Source: a bacterium (GTDB lineage Bacteria; CLD3). Taken from it: a stretch of 33,253 bases of DNA. Within the stretch, counting starts at the first letter, position 1; every line of letters begins with the position of its first letter. Of this stretch, positions 24,247 to 32,636 are shown piece after piece. The notes under the pieces were generated by a model that ran no database searches, was not told where the DNA came from, and worked only from the letters and a program-made list of their open reading frames with translations. The stretch spans positions 1-33,253 of the forward strand of contig JADZEA010000009.1 of NCBI GenBank assembly GCA_020850775.1, written 5' to 3'. A program made the translations under genes and the position numbers.

Positions 24247-25137
24247 TTACCTTCCTCTTGGATGAAAAGTTCTGTGAATTTCTTTTAGAAGTTCACGGTC
24301 AAGGTGCGTGTAAATTTGAGTTGTGGAAATATCTGTGTGTCCGAGCATTTCTTGAACAGCCCGCAAATCCGCTCCTCCTTCAAGCAGGTGAGTTGCGAAA
24401 GAATGGCGAAAAGTGTGTGGAGTTACTCTTTTTTCAATTTTTGCATTTTCAACGTAAGCACGTAAAATTTTCAAAAATCCCATCCGCGAAAGTTTTGTTC
24501 CTTTTGTGTTCAGGAATAAAAAATCAAGGCTTTTTTCAGGTTTTTTCCAGACTAAACGAACTTGATTCTGGTAAAGTTTTATCCAGTAAACCGCAGTTTC
24601 ACCGATTGGAACGAGCCTTTCTTTTGAGCCTTTTCCTTTAACCCTGATGAGTTCTTCATTGAAAAATAAATCTTGTTGCTGAAAATTCAGCAGTTCAGAA
24701 ATTCGCAAACCACAAGCGTAAATCATTTCAAGCATTGCTTTGTCTCTCAGTCCGATTTCTGTTGTTGTTTGAGGTTGTTTCAAAATCAGGTCAACTTCTG
24801 TTTCGGTGAGAGTGTCGGGAAGTTTTCGCTCAACTTTTCGTGTTGAAAGCAGTTCAGTTGGATTGTTTTCAACAACGTTTTCAAGGATTAAAAACTTGTA
24901 AAAAGTTCTCAAAGAGCTGACGTGTCTTGCAATGCTTGGTTTTGAAAGGTTTAGTTCTTCTAAAAAAAGCAAGTAAGAAAGGATTGTGTCAGTTGTTGCT
25001 TTTTCAATTAAAGTTTTGTTTTGGTCTGAAAATTCCTGAAAATGTTTGAGGTCAAAGTTGTAAGAATCAATTGTGTTTTTGGAAAGCCCGCGTTCAAGTT
25101 TCAGGTGGATAAAAAAATCACGTAAGTAAAGGTTCAT
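24247..25137 (-). CDS. xerD: Tyrosine recombinase XerD-like
   Basis: Site-specific tyrosine recombinase of XerC/D type, 296 residues, for chromosome dimer resolution at dif. The N-terminal SAM-like domain covers residues 1-90. Catalytic residues are present: Arg145 in YACGLRISELL, Lys in VKGKGSKERLVP, His241 and Arg244 in HTFRHSFATHLLEGG, His267 in LGHTDISTTQIYTH and Tyr276. The C-terminal HRTFHPRGR is XerD-like. It begins 7 bp after the ATPase gene stop, so it is the third gene of a minus-strand unit with an ATPase and an unknown protein. Size and context argue against a phage integrase. Confidence 0.92.
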   Translation of the reverse strand: MNLYLRDFFIHLKLERGLSKNTIDSYNFDLKHFQEFSDQNKTLIEKATTDTILSYLLFLEELNLSKPSIARHVSSLRTFYKFLILENVVENNPTELLSTRKVERKLPDTLTETEVDLILKQPQTTTEIGLRDKAMLEMIYACGLRISELLNFQQQDLFFNEELIRVKGKGSKERLVPIGETAVYWIKLYQNQVRLVWKKPEKSLDFLFLNTKGTKLSRMGFLKILRAYVENAKIEKRVTPHTFRHSFATHLLEGGADLRAVQEMLGHTDISTTQIYTHLDRELLKEIHRTFHPRGR

Positions 25138-25144
25138 TGTTTTT

Positions 25145-26344
25145 CTAACGGTTTTCTTCTAACGGTACGAACTTTAAATGAATGTAAGTTCTGACTAAAC
25201 TGCTGGTAAAAATGTAGTCGCCACGTTTTTCGCCTGCTTTCAGCACGTTTAGCTTTTTCATTTTTTGCAGGAAGTTGTGAAATTTATTTTTTTCAGTTTC
25301 GGAAAGCATGGTTTCAATTTTGGCTTTTTTGAAAGTTAAGCCAAAACCAGTTTTGGCAAGTTTAGAGAGGATTGTCTGGTAATCTTTACTTTGCAAGGTT
25401 TGGTAAACTTGCTGGTCAAAAAATTTGGTGCCGATTTCAATTGCAGAGTTGTAAATACCTGAAGCTGCATCAGCAGTATCAATTTTATTGTCTTTATCTT
25501 CCCAAAAAGTATTTTCACCGATTACGTGTGCAACCTTTGCAAGACCATCTGAAAATTGACACATCAAATCCATTGCTTTTGGTTCAACTTCAATTCCAAC
25601 GGAGGCAAAAGTTTTTGTGAAAAAATCTTCCGTTTCAGTTTTGCTCAATTTTTTAATTTCAAGTACGTCGAAGATTCGTTCAACAGGTTGGTGATTTTTA
25701 ATTAAATCGCGTCTTTTTTCATCAATTCCGCAAAGCATTAAAAGTAGTGGCAATGGTTCCTGACTAAGTGCGTTTTCATCAATTAAAGTTTTAATAAAGT
25801 GTGCGAATTTTGGGTTTTTGCTGATTCCGTTGATTTCATCAAAGATTAACATTATTCCCTGGACTTGATTTTCTTTCAGTTTGGTAAAAAGGTTTTTTAG
25901 AAGTGGTAAAAATCCGTGTGAAAGCTCTAAGCTATCTTTTTTTAACTCCTGCAAGTTAATTTTAACACCAAAAATTTCTTGTTGTCCAACGTACTTTGAT
26001 AAAAAATCACGTGATTTGTCTGCTAAAGATGGTTCGTAAGGTTGGGCTTTGATGATTGCTTCTACTGTTTTTGTGGTAACTTCTTCAACTGTTTCAACTC
26101 CGCCTAAAAGAACGTGAATGCCGAAGATTTTATATTTTTTTTCTGCAAGTGATTTTGAGTAGCCTGCAAGCGAAGTTTTACCAATTCCATACTCGCCTGT
26201 AAGAAAAAGTGCTTGTGGTTTCCCAAACTGAACCTGACTTAAGGAACGTTCAATTCTTTGAATTTCAGCGTCTCTTCCCGTAAAAAATTCTAAAGAGACA
26301 GGTTGTCCGGGGTTAAAAGGACTTCTACCTTTATTAAAGTTCAT
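25145..26344 (-). CDS. AAA/ORC1-like P-loop ATPase with C-terminal winged-helix-like region
   Basis: A 399-residue ATPase. The Walker A motif is GEYGIGKTS (50-58), preceded by FFTGRDAEIQRIERSL, a hallmark of AAA/ORC-like and STAND-like ATP-binding proteins. The Walker B motif is IMLIFDE (164-170). A sensor-1-like strand LLLMLCGID and a possible arginine finger in QPVERIFDV follow. The last ~110 residues look helical and winged-helix-like. Its partner and target are unknown. It starts 4 bp after the stop of the 144-aa gene and ends 7 bp before xerD, so all three are probably one transcript. It could be a remodeller or signalling ATPase working with the small protein, or on DNA with XerD; this is inference. 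Confidence 0.8.
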   Translation of the reverse strand: MNFNKGRSPFNPGQPVSLEFFTGRDAEIQRIERSLSQVQFGKPQALFLTGEYGIGKTSLAGYSKSLAEKKYKIFGIHVLLGGVETVEEVTTKTVEAIIKAQPYEPSLADKSRDFLSKYVGQQEIFGVKINLQELKKDSLELSHGFLPLLKNLFTKLKENQVQGIMLIFDEINGISKNPKFAHFIKTLIDENALSQEPLPLLLMLCGIDEKRRDLIKNHQPVERIFDVLEIKKLSKTETEDFFTKTFASVGIEVEPKAMDLMCQFSDGLAKVAHVIGENTFWEDKDNKIDTADAASGIYNSAIEIGTKFFDQQVYQTLQSKDYQTILSKLAKTGFGLTFKKAKIETMLSETEKNKFHNFLQKMKKLNVLKAGEKRGDYIFTSSLVRTYIHLKFVPLEENR

Positions 26345-26348
26345 TTTT

Positions 26349-26783
26349 TTATTCCGATAAAATTGTTTCTGTCAGCGAAAGTGCAATTCCGGACATCATT
26401 ACTTCCGGTCCTAACGTCGTAAAATCACCTGAAAGAATGTCTTTGTTCACGTTTGCGTAAAACGAACAACCAGCATTTTTTTCAATGATTAAACCTGAAA
26501 GTTTACCTGCGTGTTCACCAATAAAAGTTACTTCACCAAGCATTTCGCTAACGACGTAACCACAACAAAAATGTAGCTGCAAGTGTGTGCAGTTCGTGTA
26601 AACAGTTATTAAATTGCCTTTTTCGTCTCCGATTGGAATATCACTGTAAATTTCAACTGAAACTTTTCTGCTTCCGTCTTCACTAATCAAACTAAGTCTA
26701 AAATTATTTACACGGTCTTTTGCTTCAACTCCAAGTGCTTTTGATATTTTTTTAATGTCAGACTTTTTAAACTTGAAACTCAT
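26349..26783 (-). CDS. Conserved-looking hypothetical protein, partner of ATPase
   Basis: A 144-residue protein I do not recognise. The N-terminus is basic and helical (FKFKKSDIKKISKALG). The middle is beta-rich, with Cys65 and a CC pair (Cys74-75) in TNCTHLQLHFCCGYVV. A later Cys lies in EKNAGCSFYANV. There is no signal peptide or membrane segment, so it is likely cytoplasmic. ATG 26783 is preceded by GGAG at good spacing, so it looks well translated and is the first gene of the unit with the ORC-like ATPase and xerD. The cysteines could bind metal, but no standard zinc motif is complete. The 4-bp gap to the ATPase suggests the two act together. Confidence 0.75.
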   Translation of the reverse strand: MSFKFKKSDIKKISKALGVEAKDRVNNFRLSLISEDGSRKVSVEIYSDIPIGDEKGNLITVYTNCTHLQLHFCCGYVVSEMLGEVTFIGEHAGKLSGLIIEKNAGCSFYANVNKDILSGDFTTLGPEVMMSGIALSLTETILSE

Positions 26784-26901
26784 TAACTTTCTCCATTAAA
26801 CTTAAAATTTTAGTTTGCAAGGCGTTTTTACTTTTTTCTTCAACCTTTGTTTCTTGAAACTTAGATTTTGCATTGAAATTTAAAACGATTTACTTAATTT
26901 A

Positions 26902-26939
26902 AATCCAAAAATTTTTTTTTGAACTTTAATTTTTGGATT
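26902..26939 (+). promoter_or_regulatory. Hairpin overlapping the ribosome-binding region of the deaminase gene
   Basis: AATCCAAAAATT (26902-26913) and AATTTTTGGATT (26928-26939) form a perfect 12-bp stem with a 14-base loop that ends 3 bases before ATG 26943. The only Shine-Dalgarno-like bases, GGA (26935-26937), lie inside the 3' arm, so folding would hide them. No known riboswitch class is recognised. A terminator role is unlikely because a gene starts right after it. The 26784-26942 gap contains nothing else I can assign. Confidence 0.5.
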
Positions 26940-26942
26940 AGA

Positions 26943-28310
26943 ATGGCGAAAACAATACTCATCAAAAATGCAACTGCAATTGCAACCTTAGGAAAGGAAC
27001 AAAGGCTTCTTCAAAATGCTCACTTACTGATTGAAGGAAACTTAATTAAAAAACTTGGTGAAGGAGATTTTTTTTGTGAAGCTGACGAGGTTTTGAACGC
27101 AAAAGACAAAGTCGTCGTTGCCGGGTTCGTCAACACGCACCACCATTTTTGCCAAACTTTGACACGTGCCTTTCCGCTTGCAATAAATTCCAAACTTTTT
27201 GACTGGTTAATTAATCAGTATCCCGTTTGGGCAGGTTTTGACCACGAAGCAATTTTTTTGTCAACTCAAATTGCACTCGCAGAACTGATGCTTTCAGGCT
27301 GCACAACTTCCACAAACCATCACTACCTTTACCCAAAAGGGCAAACTAAATTTTTAGACACAGAAATTTTAGCGGCAAAAGAAATTGGAATTCGCTTTCA
27401 ACCAACGCGTGGTTCAATGACTTTAGGTGAAAAAGATGGCGGACTTCCACCTGACAGCGTTACAGAATTTGATGAAAACGTGATTTTGGATTCCGAAAGG
27501 CTAATCCAAACCTACAACGACGAAAGTTTCGGTTCAATGCTGAAGATTGCACTTGCTCCTTGTGCGCCTTTTAACGTTTCAAAGTTTGTGATGCGGGAAT
27601 CCGCAAAACTTGCCGAAAAGTATGGCGTTTCGCTTCACACACACTTAGCAGAAACCGAAGACGAAACTGCTTACTGCCTTGAAAATTTCGGCTGCCGTCC
27701 ACTTGATTACCTTGAGGAAGTTGGTTGGTTACGTGAAAAAGTTTGGCTTGCCCACGGAATTTTTTTTAACGACGCAGAAATCCAAAAACTCGCAAAGTTT
27801 AAAATCGGAATCGCTCACTGTCCTTCTTCAAACGCAAGGCTTGGTTCAGGAATTTGTGAAGTAAACAAACTACGAAAAGCAGGTTGTCCGGTTGGAATTG
27901 GAGTTGACGGAAGCGCTTCAAACGATTCTTCAAACATTCTTTCAGAAATCAGACAAGCACTTTTGCTGACTCGTGTGAAGTACGGAGCAGAGGCAATTAA
28001 AGTTGAAGACGTTTTGGAAATGGCTACGTTTGACGGTGCAAAATGCCTTTCGCGGGACGACATCGGAAAAATTGAAGTTGGAAAGTGTGCTGACCTTGCG
28101 ATTTTTGATTTGAACCACCTGAACTACTCGGGAGCTGAAGACCCTTTGGGAGCGATTGTTTTGTGTCAGGCGACGACGGTTGACACTTTAATTGTGAACG
28201 GTGAAATTAAAATCAGGAACAAGGAATTTGTCGATTTTGGCTTGCAGGAAAAGATTTTCAGGCACAGAGAAAAGGCTAAAAAACTACTTAAAAAAGCAGG
28301 AGTTTTGTAA
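26943..28310 (+). CDS. 8-oxoguanine deaminase-like amidohydrolase
   Basis: Zinc amidohydrolase of the AtzB/TrzN/8-oxoguanine deaminase group, 455 residues. The track start is TTG 26919; ATG 26943 gives [10 protein letters not shown] and is preferred. Metal-binding motifs are in place: [24 protein letters not shown], the loop [34 protein letters not shown] and [15 protein letters not shown]. These long motifs match 8-oxoguanine deaminase (EC 3.5.4.32), which turns 8-oxoguanine into urate, better than guanine deaminase or chlorohydrolases; the exact substrate is inferred. Its stop is 1 bp from the thyA start, so the two genes are cotranscribed and form a nucleotide-metabolism unit. Confidence 0.87.
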   Translation: MAKTILIKNATAIATLGKEQRLLQNAHLLIEGNLIKKLGEGDFFCEADEVLNAKDKVVVAGFVNTHHHFCQTLTRAFPLAINSKLFDWLINQYPVWAGFDHEAIFLSTQIALAELMLSGCTTSTNHHYLYPKGQTKFLDTEILAAKEIGIRFQPTRGSMTLGEKDGGLPPDSVTEFDENVILDSERLIQTYNDESFGSMLKIALAPCAPFNVSKFVMRESAKLAEKYGVSLHTHLAETEDETAYCLENFGCRPLDYLEEVGWLREKVWLAHGIFFNDAEIQKLAKFKIGIAHCPSSNARLGSGICEVNKLRKAGCPVGIGVDGSASNDSSNILSEIRQALLLTRVKYGAEAIKVEDVLEMATFDGAKCLSRDDIGKIEVGKCADLAIFDLNHLNYSGAEDPLGAIVLCQATTVDTLIVNGEIKIRNKEFVDFGLQEKIFRHREKAKKLLKKAGVL

Positions 28311-28311
28311 A

Positions 28312-29091
28312 ATGAAACAGTACCTTGAGTTGCTTTCTCACGTTTTGGCAAGCGGAGTGCAAAAAGAAGACAGAACGGGAACGGGAACTTTGAGCGTTTT
28401 TGGTTACCAGATGCGTTTTGATTTACAAAGAGGTTTTCCACTTGTAACTACAAAAAAACTCCATTTAAAATCAATAATTCACGAACTTTTATGGTTTTTG
28501 CAAGGCAGCACAAACACAAAATATTTAAACGAAAACGGCGTGAAAATTTGGGATGAGTGGGCTGACGAAAATGGAAATCTTGGTCCGGTTTACGGGAAGC
28601 AGTGGCGAAATTTTGGTGGAATTGACCAAATTTCACAAGTTGTCGGGCAAATTAAAAAAAATCCAAACTCACGAAGGCTTTTAGTTTCTGCCTGGAATGT
28701 TCCTGAAATTGAAAAAATGAAACTTCCACCTTGCCACGTTCTTTTTCAGTTTTACGTTGCAAACAACAAACTTTCGTGTCAACTTTACCAACGAAGTGCT
28801 GATATTTTTCTTGGCGTTCCGTTCAACATCGCTTCGTATTCGCTTTTAACTTTAATGATTGCAAGTGTTTGCGGGCTTGAACCCGGAGATTTTATCCATA
28901 CTTTTGGTGATACTCATCTTTACCTGAACCACGTTGAGCAAGCAAAACTACAACTTTCACGAAAGCCTTTTTCTTTGCCGGAAATGAAAATTAACAAAGA
29001 AGTAAAATCTGTTTTTGATTTTTGTTACGCTGATTTTTCGCTTGAAAATTATGAATTTCACCCACACATTAAAGCGGAAGTTTCAGTGTAA
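28312..29091 (+). CDS. thyA: Thymidylate synthase
   Basis: Methylates dUMP to dTMP with methylene-tetrahydrofolate, yielding dihydrofolate. Family motifs: [61 protein letters not shown], the catalytic cysteine in [12 protein letters not shown] (Cys141), [21 protein letters not shown] and the C-terminal [10 protein letters not shown]. The length of 259 residues is close to E. coli ThyA. The track extends the frame upstream to 28201, inside the amidohydrolase gene; ATG 28312 right after the amidohydrolase stop is the true start. It is followed by a terminator-like hairpin and folA. Confidence 0.98.
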   Translation: MKQYLELLSHVLASGVQKEDRTGTGTLSVFGYQMRFDLQRGFPLVTTKKLHLKSIIHELLWFLQGSTNTKYLNENGVKIWDEWADENGNLGPVYGKQWRNFGGIDQISQVVGQIKKNPNSRRLLVSAWNVPEIEKMKLPPCHVLFQFYVANNKLSCQLYQRSADIFLGVPFNIASYSLLTLMIASVCGLEPGDFIHTFGDTHLYLNHVEQAKLQLSRKPFSLPEMKINKEVKSVFDFCYADFSLENYEFHPHIKAEVSV

Positions 29092-29098
29092 AAAGGAG

Positions 29099-29125
29099 AA
29101 AAGGAGTGCTTCAAAGCTCCTTTTT
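29099..29125 (+). terminator. Rho-independent terminator or attenuator after thyA
   Basis: AAAAGGAG and CTCCTTTT form an 8-bp stem with a 10-base loop (tgcttcaaag), followed by a further T and then A-rich sequence. It begins 7 bases after the thyA stop and lies 38 bp upstream of the folA ATG. It fits a terminator or attenuator within the thyA-folA unit. The folA ORF extension in the track (from 29106) runs through this hairpin and is not coding. Confidence 0.6.
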
Positions 29126-29162
29126 GAAAAAAATAGAAAGTAAAAAGGGCAGAGTAGATTTT

Positions 29163-29666
29163 ATGAAAATTTCATTAATTGTTGCGGTTGCAAAAAACGG
29201 AGTGATTGGCAAAAATAATTCATTGGTTTGGAGACTTCCGGCGGATTTAAAACACTTCAAAAACCTGACAACAAACCATTCAATTTTAATGGGAAGAAAG
29301 ACTTTTGAGGCGATTGGCAAGCCTTTGCTGAACAGAAAAAATGTTGTAATCACGAGGCAAAAGGACTTTTTTTGTGAAAATTGCTTTGTTGCAAATTCTT
29401 TGGAAAATGCTTTGGAACTTTGCAAAAATGACGGTGAAATTTTCATAATTGGTGGAGCGGAAATTTACAAACAGTCTTTGGATTTAGTTGAAAAAATTTA
29501 TCTTACAAAAATTTATGAAGATTTTGAAGGTGATACTTTTTTTCCTGAATTAAATGAAAATAGTTGGCTTGAAACTTCAAGGCAAGATTTTTTACCTGAC
29601 GATAAAAATTTATTTTTTTACAGTTTCATTACACTTGAAAAAAAGAGGGAAAATGCTCAAGACTAA
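29163..29666 (+). CDS. folA: Dihydrofolate reductase
   Basis: Reduces dihydrofolate to tetrahydrofolate with NADPH, regenerating the cofactor used by the upstream thyA product. Motifs: ISLIVAVAKNGVIGKNNSLVW, RLPADLKHFKNLT, ILMGRKTFEAIG, RKNVVITRQ, and IFIIGGAEIYKQSL. At 167 residues it is normal size. The track start at 29106 lies in the preceding hairpin; ATG 29163 gives the proper DHFR start. The last 14 bp overlap the start of the MoxR-type ATPase gene (ATG 29653), so translation is probably coupled with that unrelated gene. Confidence 0.96.
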   Translation: MKISLIVAVAKNGVIGKNNSLVWRLPADLKHFKNLTTNHSILMGRKTFEAIGKPLLNRKNVVITRQKDFFCENCFVANSLENALELCKNDGEIFIIGGAEIYKQSLDLVEKIYLTKIYEDFEGDTFFPELNENSWLETSRQDFLPDDKNLFFYSFITLEKKRENAQD

Positions 29667-31089
29667 AATTCCGCGTGAAGCAAGACTAAATCCAAATTTT
29701 AATGAAAAAGCCTTGCCAATCATTTTAAATGATGGTTCTGAAAAGGAACTCAAAGAAATTTGCCAAAAGTTGATTGACGAGAACAATGAATTTTATGCAA
29801 AAATTGACCTTCTTAGTGTGATTGACAGGCTCAATCACATTGAAGGAGAAATCCGGAAATCAGTGATTAACAGGAGCGAAATTGCAAAACAATCCATTCG
29901 TGCTTTAATGACAGGCGAACATCAGTTTATTTTTTCAGCTCCCGGAGTCGCAAAATCTTTGTTTACGAATCAGCTTTTTGCCTATTTTGGCGGAGCGGGA
30001 GTTTTTTCAATCCAGCTTTGTCCCGATACTTCACCGGACGATCTTTTTGGCGGTTACGACATTGAACGGTTCAAAAAAGGCGAAATTTATCACAACGTTG
30101 AAGGTTCAATAATTACAAATCATTTTGCTTTTCTTGATGAATTTATGGATGGAAATGACAAACTTTTGCGTTCGCTTTTGGGTGTTTTGCTTGAGCGAAA
30201 GTTCATTTCCGGGCATCAAACCGAGAAAGCAGTTCTTCACACAGCGATTGCAACTGCAAATTACATGCGGCAAACGGAAACGACAGAAGCATTACTTGAC
30301 AGATTTCTTTACAAATCTTACATAAATCCTATGAAAGATATGTTTACTTTGTTAAAAATTGACCAGGTTTACAATGAAAATGAAGGCAGAGTAATTAAAC
30401 CCGTAAAAAATGCAGTTATTGATTTACGGGAAATTACTTTTATTAAAAGGCTACTTAAAAAAGAGGTTGAAGCGAAACAAATTACAATTCCAATTGAAGT
30501 TGATTTTCTAAAAAACCTGATTGCCGTTGCTTTTGAACAGGAAATGAAAAAATATCGGGATAAATTTTATCTTTCACCGCGAACAATCACAAAAAGCAAT
30601 GATTTACTCAAAGCAAACGCACTTTTAGATGGAAGAATGACAGTAAACGAAAAGGACGTTGAGAAACTTTACTACCTTTTTTGCACACTGAACGAGCCTC
30701 TTGACGAAGATAAAACGCTTTACTCACAGCATCTTTTTGAAGTTACGGCACAAAAACGCAAGCAATACTTTGAGTCAATCAAAAATGAAATCACACCTTT
30801 AATTTACATTGTTGAGTTTTTACACAAGGCGGAAGTGAACACGGAACTTTTGAAAGACCCAATAACTTTTATTGAAGATTCTGCCAAACACAGCATTTTT
30901 AAGGATTTGTTTGACAGGTTGGTTTTAGCTTTCGGAGCAAACGAAAATATTGATTTTGACCCGAAAGCTAACAAGAAAAAACTGCTTAACTTCATTGAAA
31001 ACATACATTCAAACTACTCGGAAGTTAATCAGTTTAAAGATAAAACGGCTGCTTTTGTAAGTGAAGTTTTTGAAAGAATCAAACTTTGA
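29653..31089 (+). CDS. MoxR-family AAA+ ATPase, RavA-like
   Basis: A 478-residue AAA+ protein of the MoxR/RavA group, which acts as a chaperone-like ATPase together with a VWA-domain partner. Walker A is SAPGVAKS (95-102), with Ser in the place of the usual first Gly; Walker B is FAFLDE (158-163); sensor 1 is Asn203 in ATANYM; and the arginine finger is in LLDRFLYKS (217). An all-helical lid and C-terminal domain follow. The ~65-residue N-terminal part is specific to this protein. The track start at 29554 lies in folA; ATG 29653 has AGAGGGA upstream. It overlaps the VWA gene by 4 bp (TTGA). Substrate unknown. Confidence 0.88.
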   Translation: MLKTKIPREARLNPNFNEKALPIILNDGSEKELKEICQKLIDENNEFYAKIDLLSVIDRLNHIEGEIRKSVINRSEIAKQSIRALMTGEHQFIFSAPGVAKSLFTNQLFAYFGGAGVFSIQLCPDTSPDDLFGGYDIERFKKGEIYHNVEGSIITNHFAFLDEFMDGNDKLLRSLLGVLLERKFISGHQTEKAVLHTAIATANYMRQTETTEALLDRFLYKSYINPMKDMFTLLKIDQVYNENEGRVIKPVKNAVIDLREITFIKRLLKKEVEAKQITIPIEVDFLKNLIAVAFEQEMKKYRDKFYLSPRTITKSNDLLKANALLDGRMTVNEKDVEKLYYLFCTLNEPLDEDKTLYSQHLFEVTAQKRKQYFESIKNEITPLIYIVEFLHKAEVNTELLKDPITFIEDSAKHSIFKDLFDRLVLAFGANENIDFDPKANKKKLLNFIENIHSNYSEVNQFKDKTAAFVSEVFERIKL

Positions 31090-32615
31090 AAAGTGAAATA
31101 AATAAAAAGAAAACCAATTTCTTTCTTGAAGATGGTTTTCAGGAAAACAAAGGAATTAAAAACGATTCACCTTACCAAAATCTTTTCAAAAAAATTGCTC
31201 ACTTTTCACCTGAAGTTTACGCAATTTTTGACATTGCAAGGATAATTAATGGTGGAAACTCACCTTACGGAGAGGCTTTGACAATTTTACAGGATGAAGA
31301 GGAAAGTTCACAAAAACAAGTTTTGCACAACGTTTCCCTGACTGACACAAAAAATACAGGTAACGAAGAAAATTTTGTGGAAATTATGACAACTCTAACG
31401 GAATTTCCAAAAATTTTGAAAAAACAATTTATGTTTCCCGATGAAATTTTTATGCAAAAACTCATTTTTAAAGATTTGCTTGTTCATAAAAGTTATTCTC
31501 CGCAAAAAACAACTTCATTTAATGAAATGTTCAAGGAGCTTTCAAGGCAAACTCCCGAAAAAGAAGCACGCAAACAACGAACTTACATCCTTTTGGATAA
31601 CTCAAAATCAACTGAAAAACGTAGTCGTTTGCTTTTAGAGAAGGCAATTGCTTTTTCGTTTTTGGAAAACAACAACAAAGAACACGGCGAAGTTTACTTT
31701 CGTACTTTTAACCACGAACTCGGAAGGCTTTTTCTCTCAAAAAACCCTGCTCACTACAAAAAAGTGCTTAATCGTGGCTTAATTCCTGTAATTCCTGAAG
31801 GAAGCACGAACCTTCAAAATGCAATTTTACAGGCGATTGAAGACATCAATTTTTATTCAATTGACACAAAAGCTGAAATGTTAATTCTGACTGACGGACT
31901 TACTTTGGTTGACCCTGAAGCAGTTCGTGAAAAAAGTAAGGGGATAAAAATTCACGTTGTTTTGATTGGAAACGATGAAATTTATCTTTCTGACGAAGAA
32001 TTTGATTTAGAGTACCAAAAAATTAACCGTAAAAACTTTGAAAAATTAGACCAAAACCTTTCAAACGAAGAAATTGAAAAACGCAAACGTGAGCACAAAA
32101 AAAAGTATTTTTCTAAGGAAAAGGTAGTCAAAGAAATTAAGGAAGAACGTTACAGAATGCTTCACCGGTTGGTTTTGGAGCATTCCGGAAAATTTATTCA
32201 CATTGACGACCTGCCTCCTGACCTTTTTGATTTTGAAAAAATTATACAAAATGTTCAAAATGAAATCCAAACACTTGAGGAAAAACTCTTGAGCGGAAAT
32301 TACACGCCAAAGGAAAAGGAAGAGTTTTTGGAACAGTACCTTGCACTGAAAAATTACATTAACGGGCTTAAAAAAAATCGTGGAAAAACTGCAAGCCAAC
32401 AAGAAAAACTTGATGGTTTTAGCAAACAAATGAAAAATTTTATTCAAAACAACGAGGTGATTTTGGATTTAATCAGGGAAAGTAACACAATTTTGCAAGG
32501 TTCTTCAAAAGGAATGAACTCAATGCAGGAGATGAACTTACTGATGCTTTTCAAACTGCTTTTTCACAAAACAAAAGTTTATTTTTTTGAGTTACTTTTC
32601 AAAAAAAGTTTGTAG
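31086..32615 (+). CDS. VWA-domain protein, partner of MoxR ATPase
   Basis: A 509-residue protein with a von Willebrand A domain at about residues 165-305. The metal-ion-dependent adhesion site is complete: Asp171-x-Ser173-x-Ser175 in ILLDNSKSTEK, Thr241 in EGSTNLQ and Asp270 in ILTDGLT. The N-terminal 160 residues are unique and mostly helical. The C-terminal 200 residues are strongly charged and predicted coiled coil (VQNEIQTLEEKLL onward). There is no signal peptide, so it is cytoplasmic. The start is TTG 31086, overlapping the ATPase stop in TTGA; no in-frame ATG occurs until residue 101. MoxR-VWA pairs such as RavA-ViaA are known; the target of this one is unknown. Confidence 0.85.
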   Translation: MKSEINKKKTNFFLEDGFQENKGIKNDSPYQNLFKKIAHFSPEVYAIFDIARIINGGNSPYGEALTILQDEEESSQKQVLHNVSLTDTKNTGNEENFVEIMTTLTEFPKILKKQFMFPDEIFMQKLIFKDLLVHKSYSPQKTTSFNEMFKELSRQTPEKEARKQRTYILLDNSKSTEKRSRLLLEKAIAFSFLENNNKEHGEVYFRTFNHELGRLFLSKNPAHYKKVLNRGLIPVIPEGSTNLQNAILQAIEDINFYSIDTKAEMLILTDGLTLVDPEAVREKSKGIKIHVVLIGNDEIYLSDEEFDLEYQKINRKNFEKLDQNLSNEEIEKRKREHKKKYFSKEKVVKEIKEERYRMLHRLVLEHSGKFIHIDDLPPDLFDFEKIIQNVQNEIQTLEEKLLSGNYTPKEKEEFLEQYLALKNYINGLKKNRGKTASQQEKLDGFSKQMKNFIQNNEVILDLIRESNTILQGSSKGMNSMQEMNLLMLFKLLFHKTKVYFFELLFKKSL

Positions 32616-32636
32616 TTAAAGTTTTTTTGGGGTTAG

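Noticed and set aside
24247-25137. Mobile element integrase
   Set aside because: Length, motifs and C-terminus fit chromosomal XerD; no attachment repeats or phage genes were seen nearby, and I did not recognise a dif site.
28201-28311. N-terminal extension of thyA
   Set aside because: It lies within the amidohydrolase coding region; ThyA starts naturally at ATG 28312.
29554-29652. N-terminal extension of the MoxR ATPase
   Set aside because: It lies inside folA in another frame; ATG 29653 has a better ribosome site.
32061-32447. Minus-strand 128-aa ORF opposite the VWA gene
   Set aside because: Phe/Leu-rich shadow of a Lys/Glu-rich coiled-coil region on the other strand.
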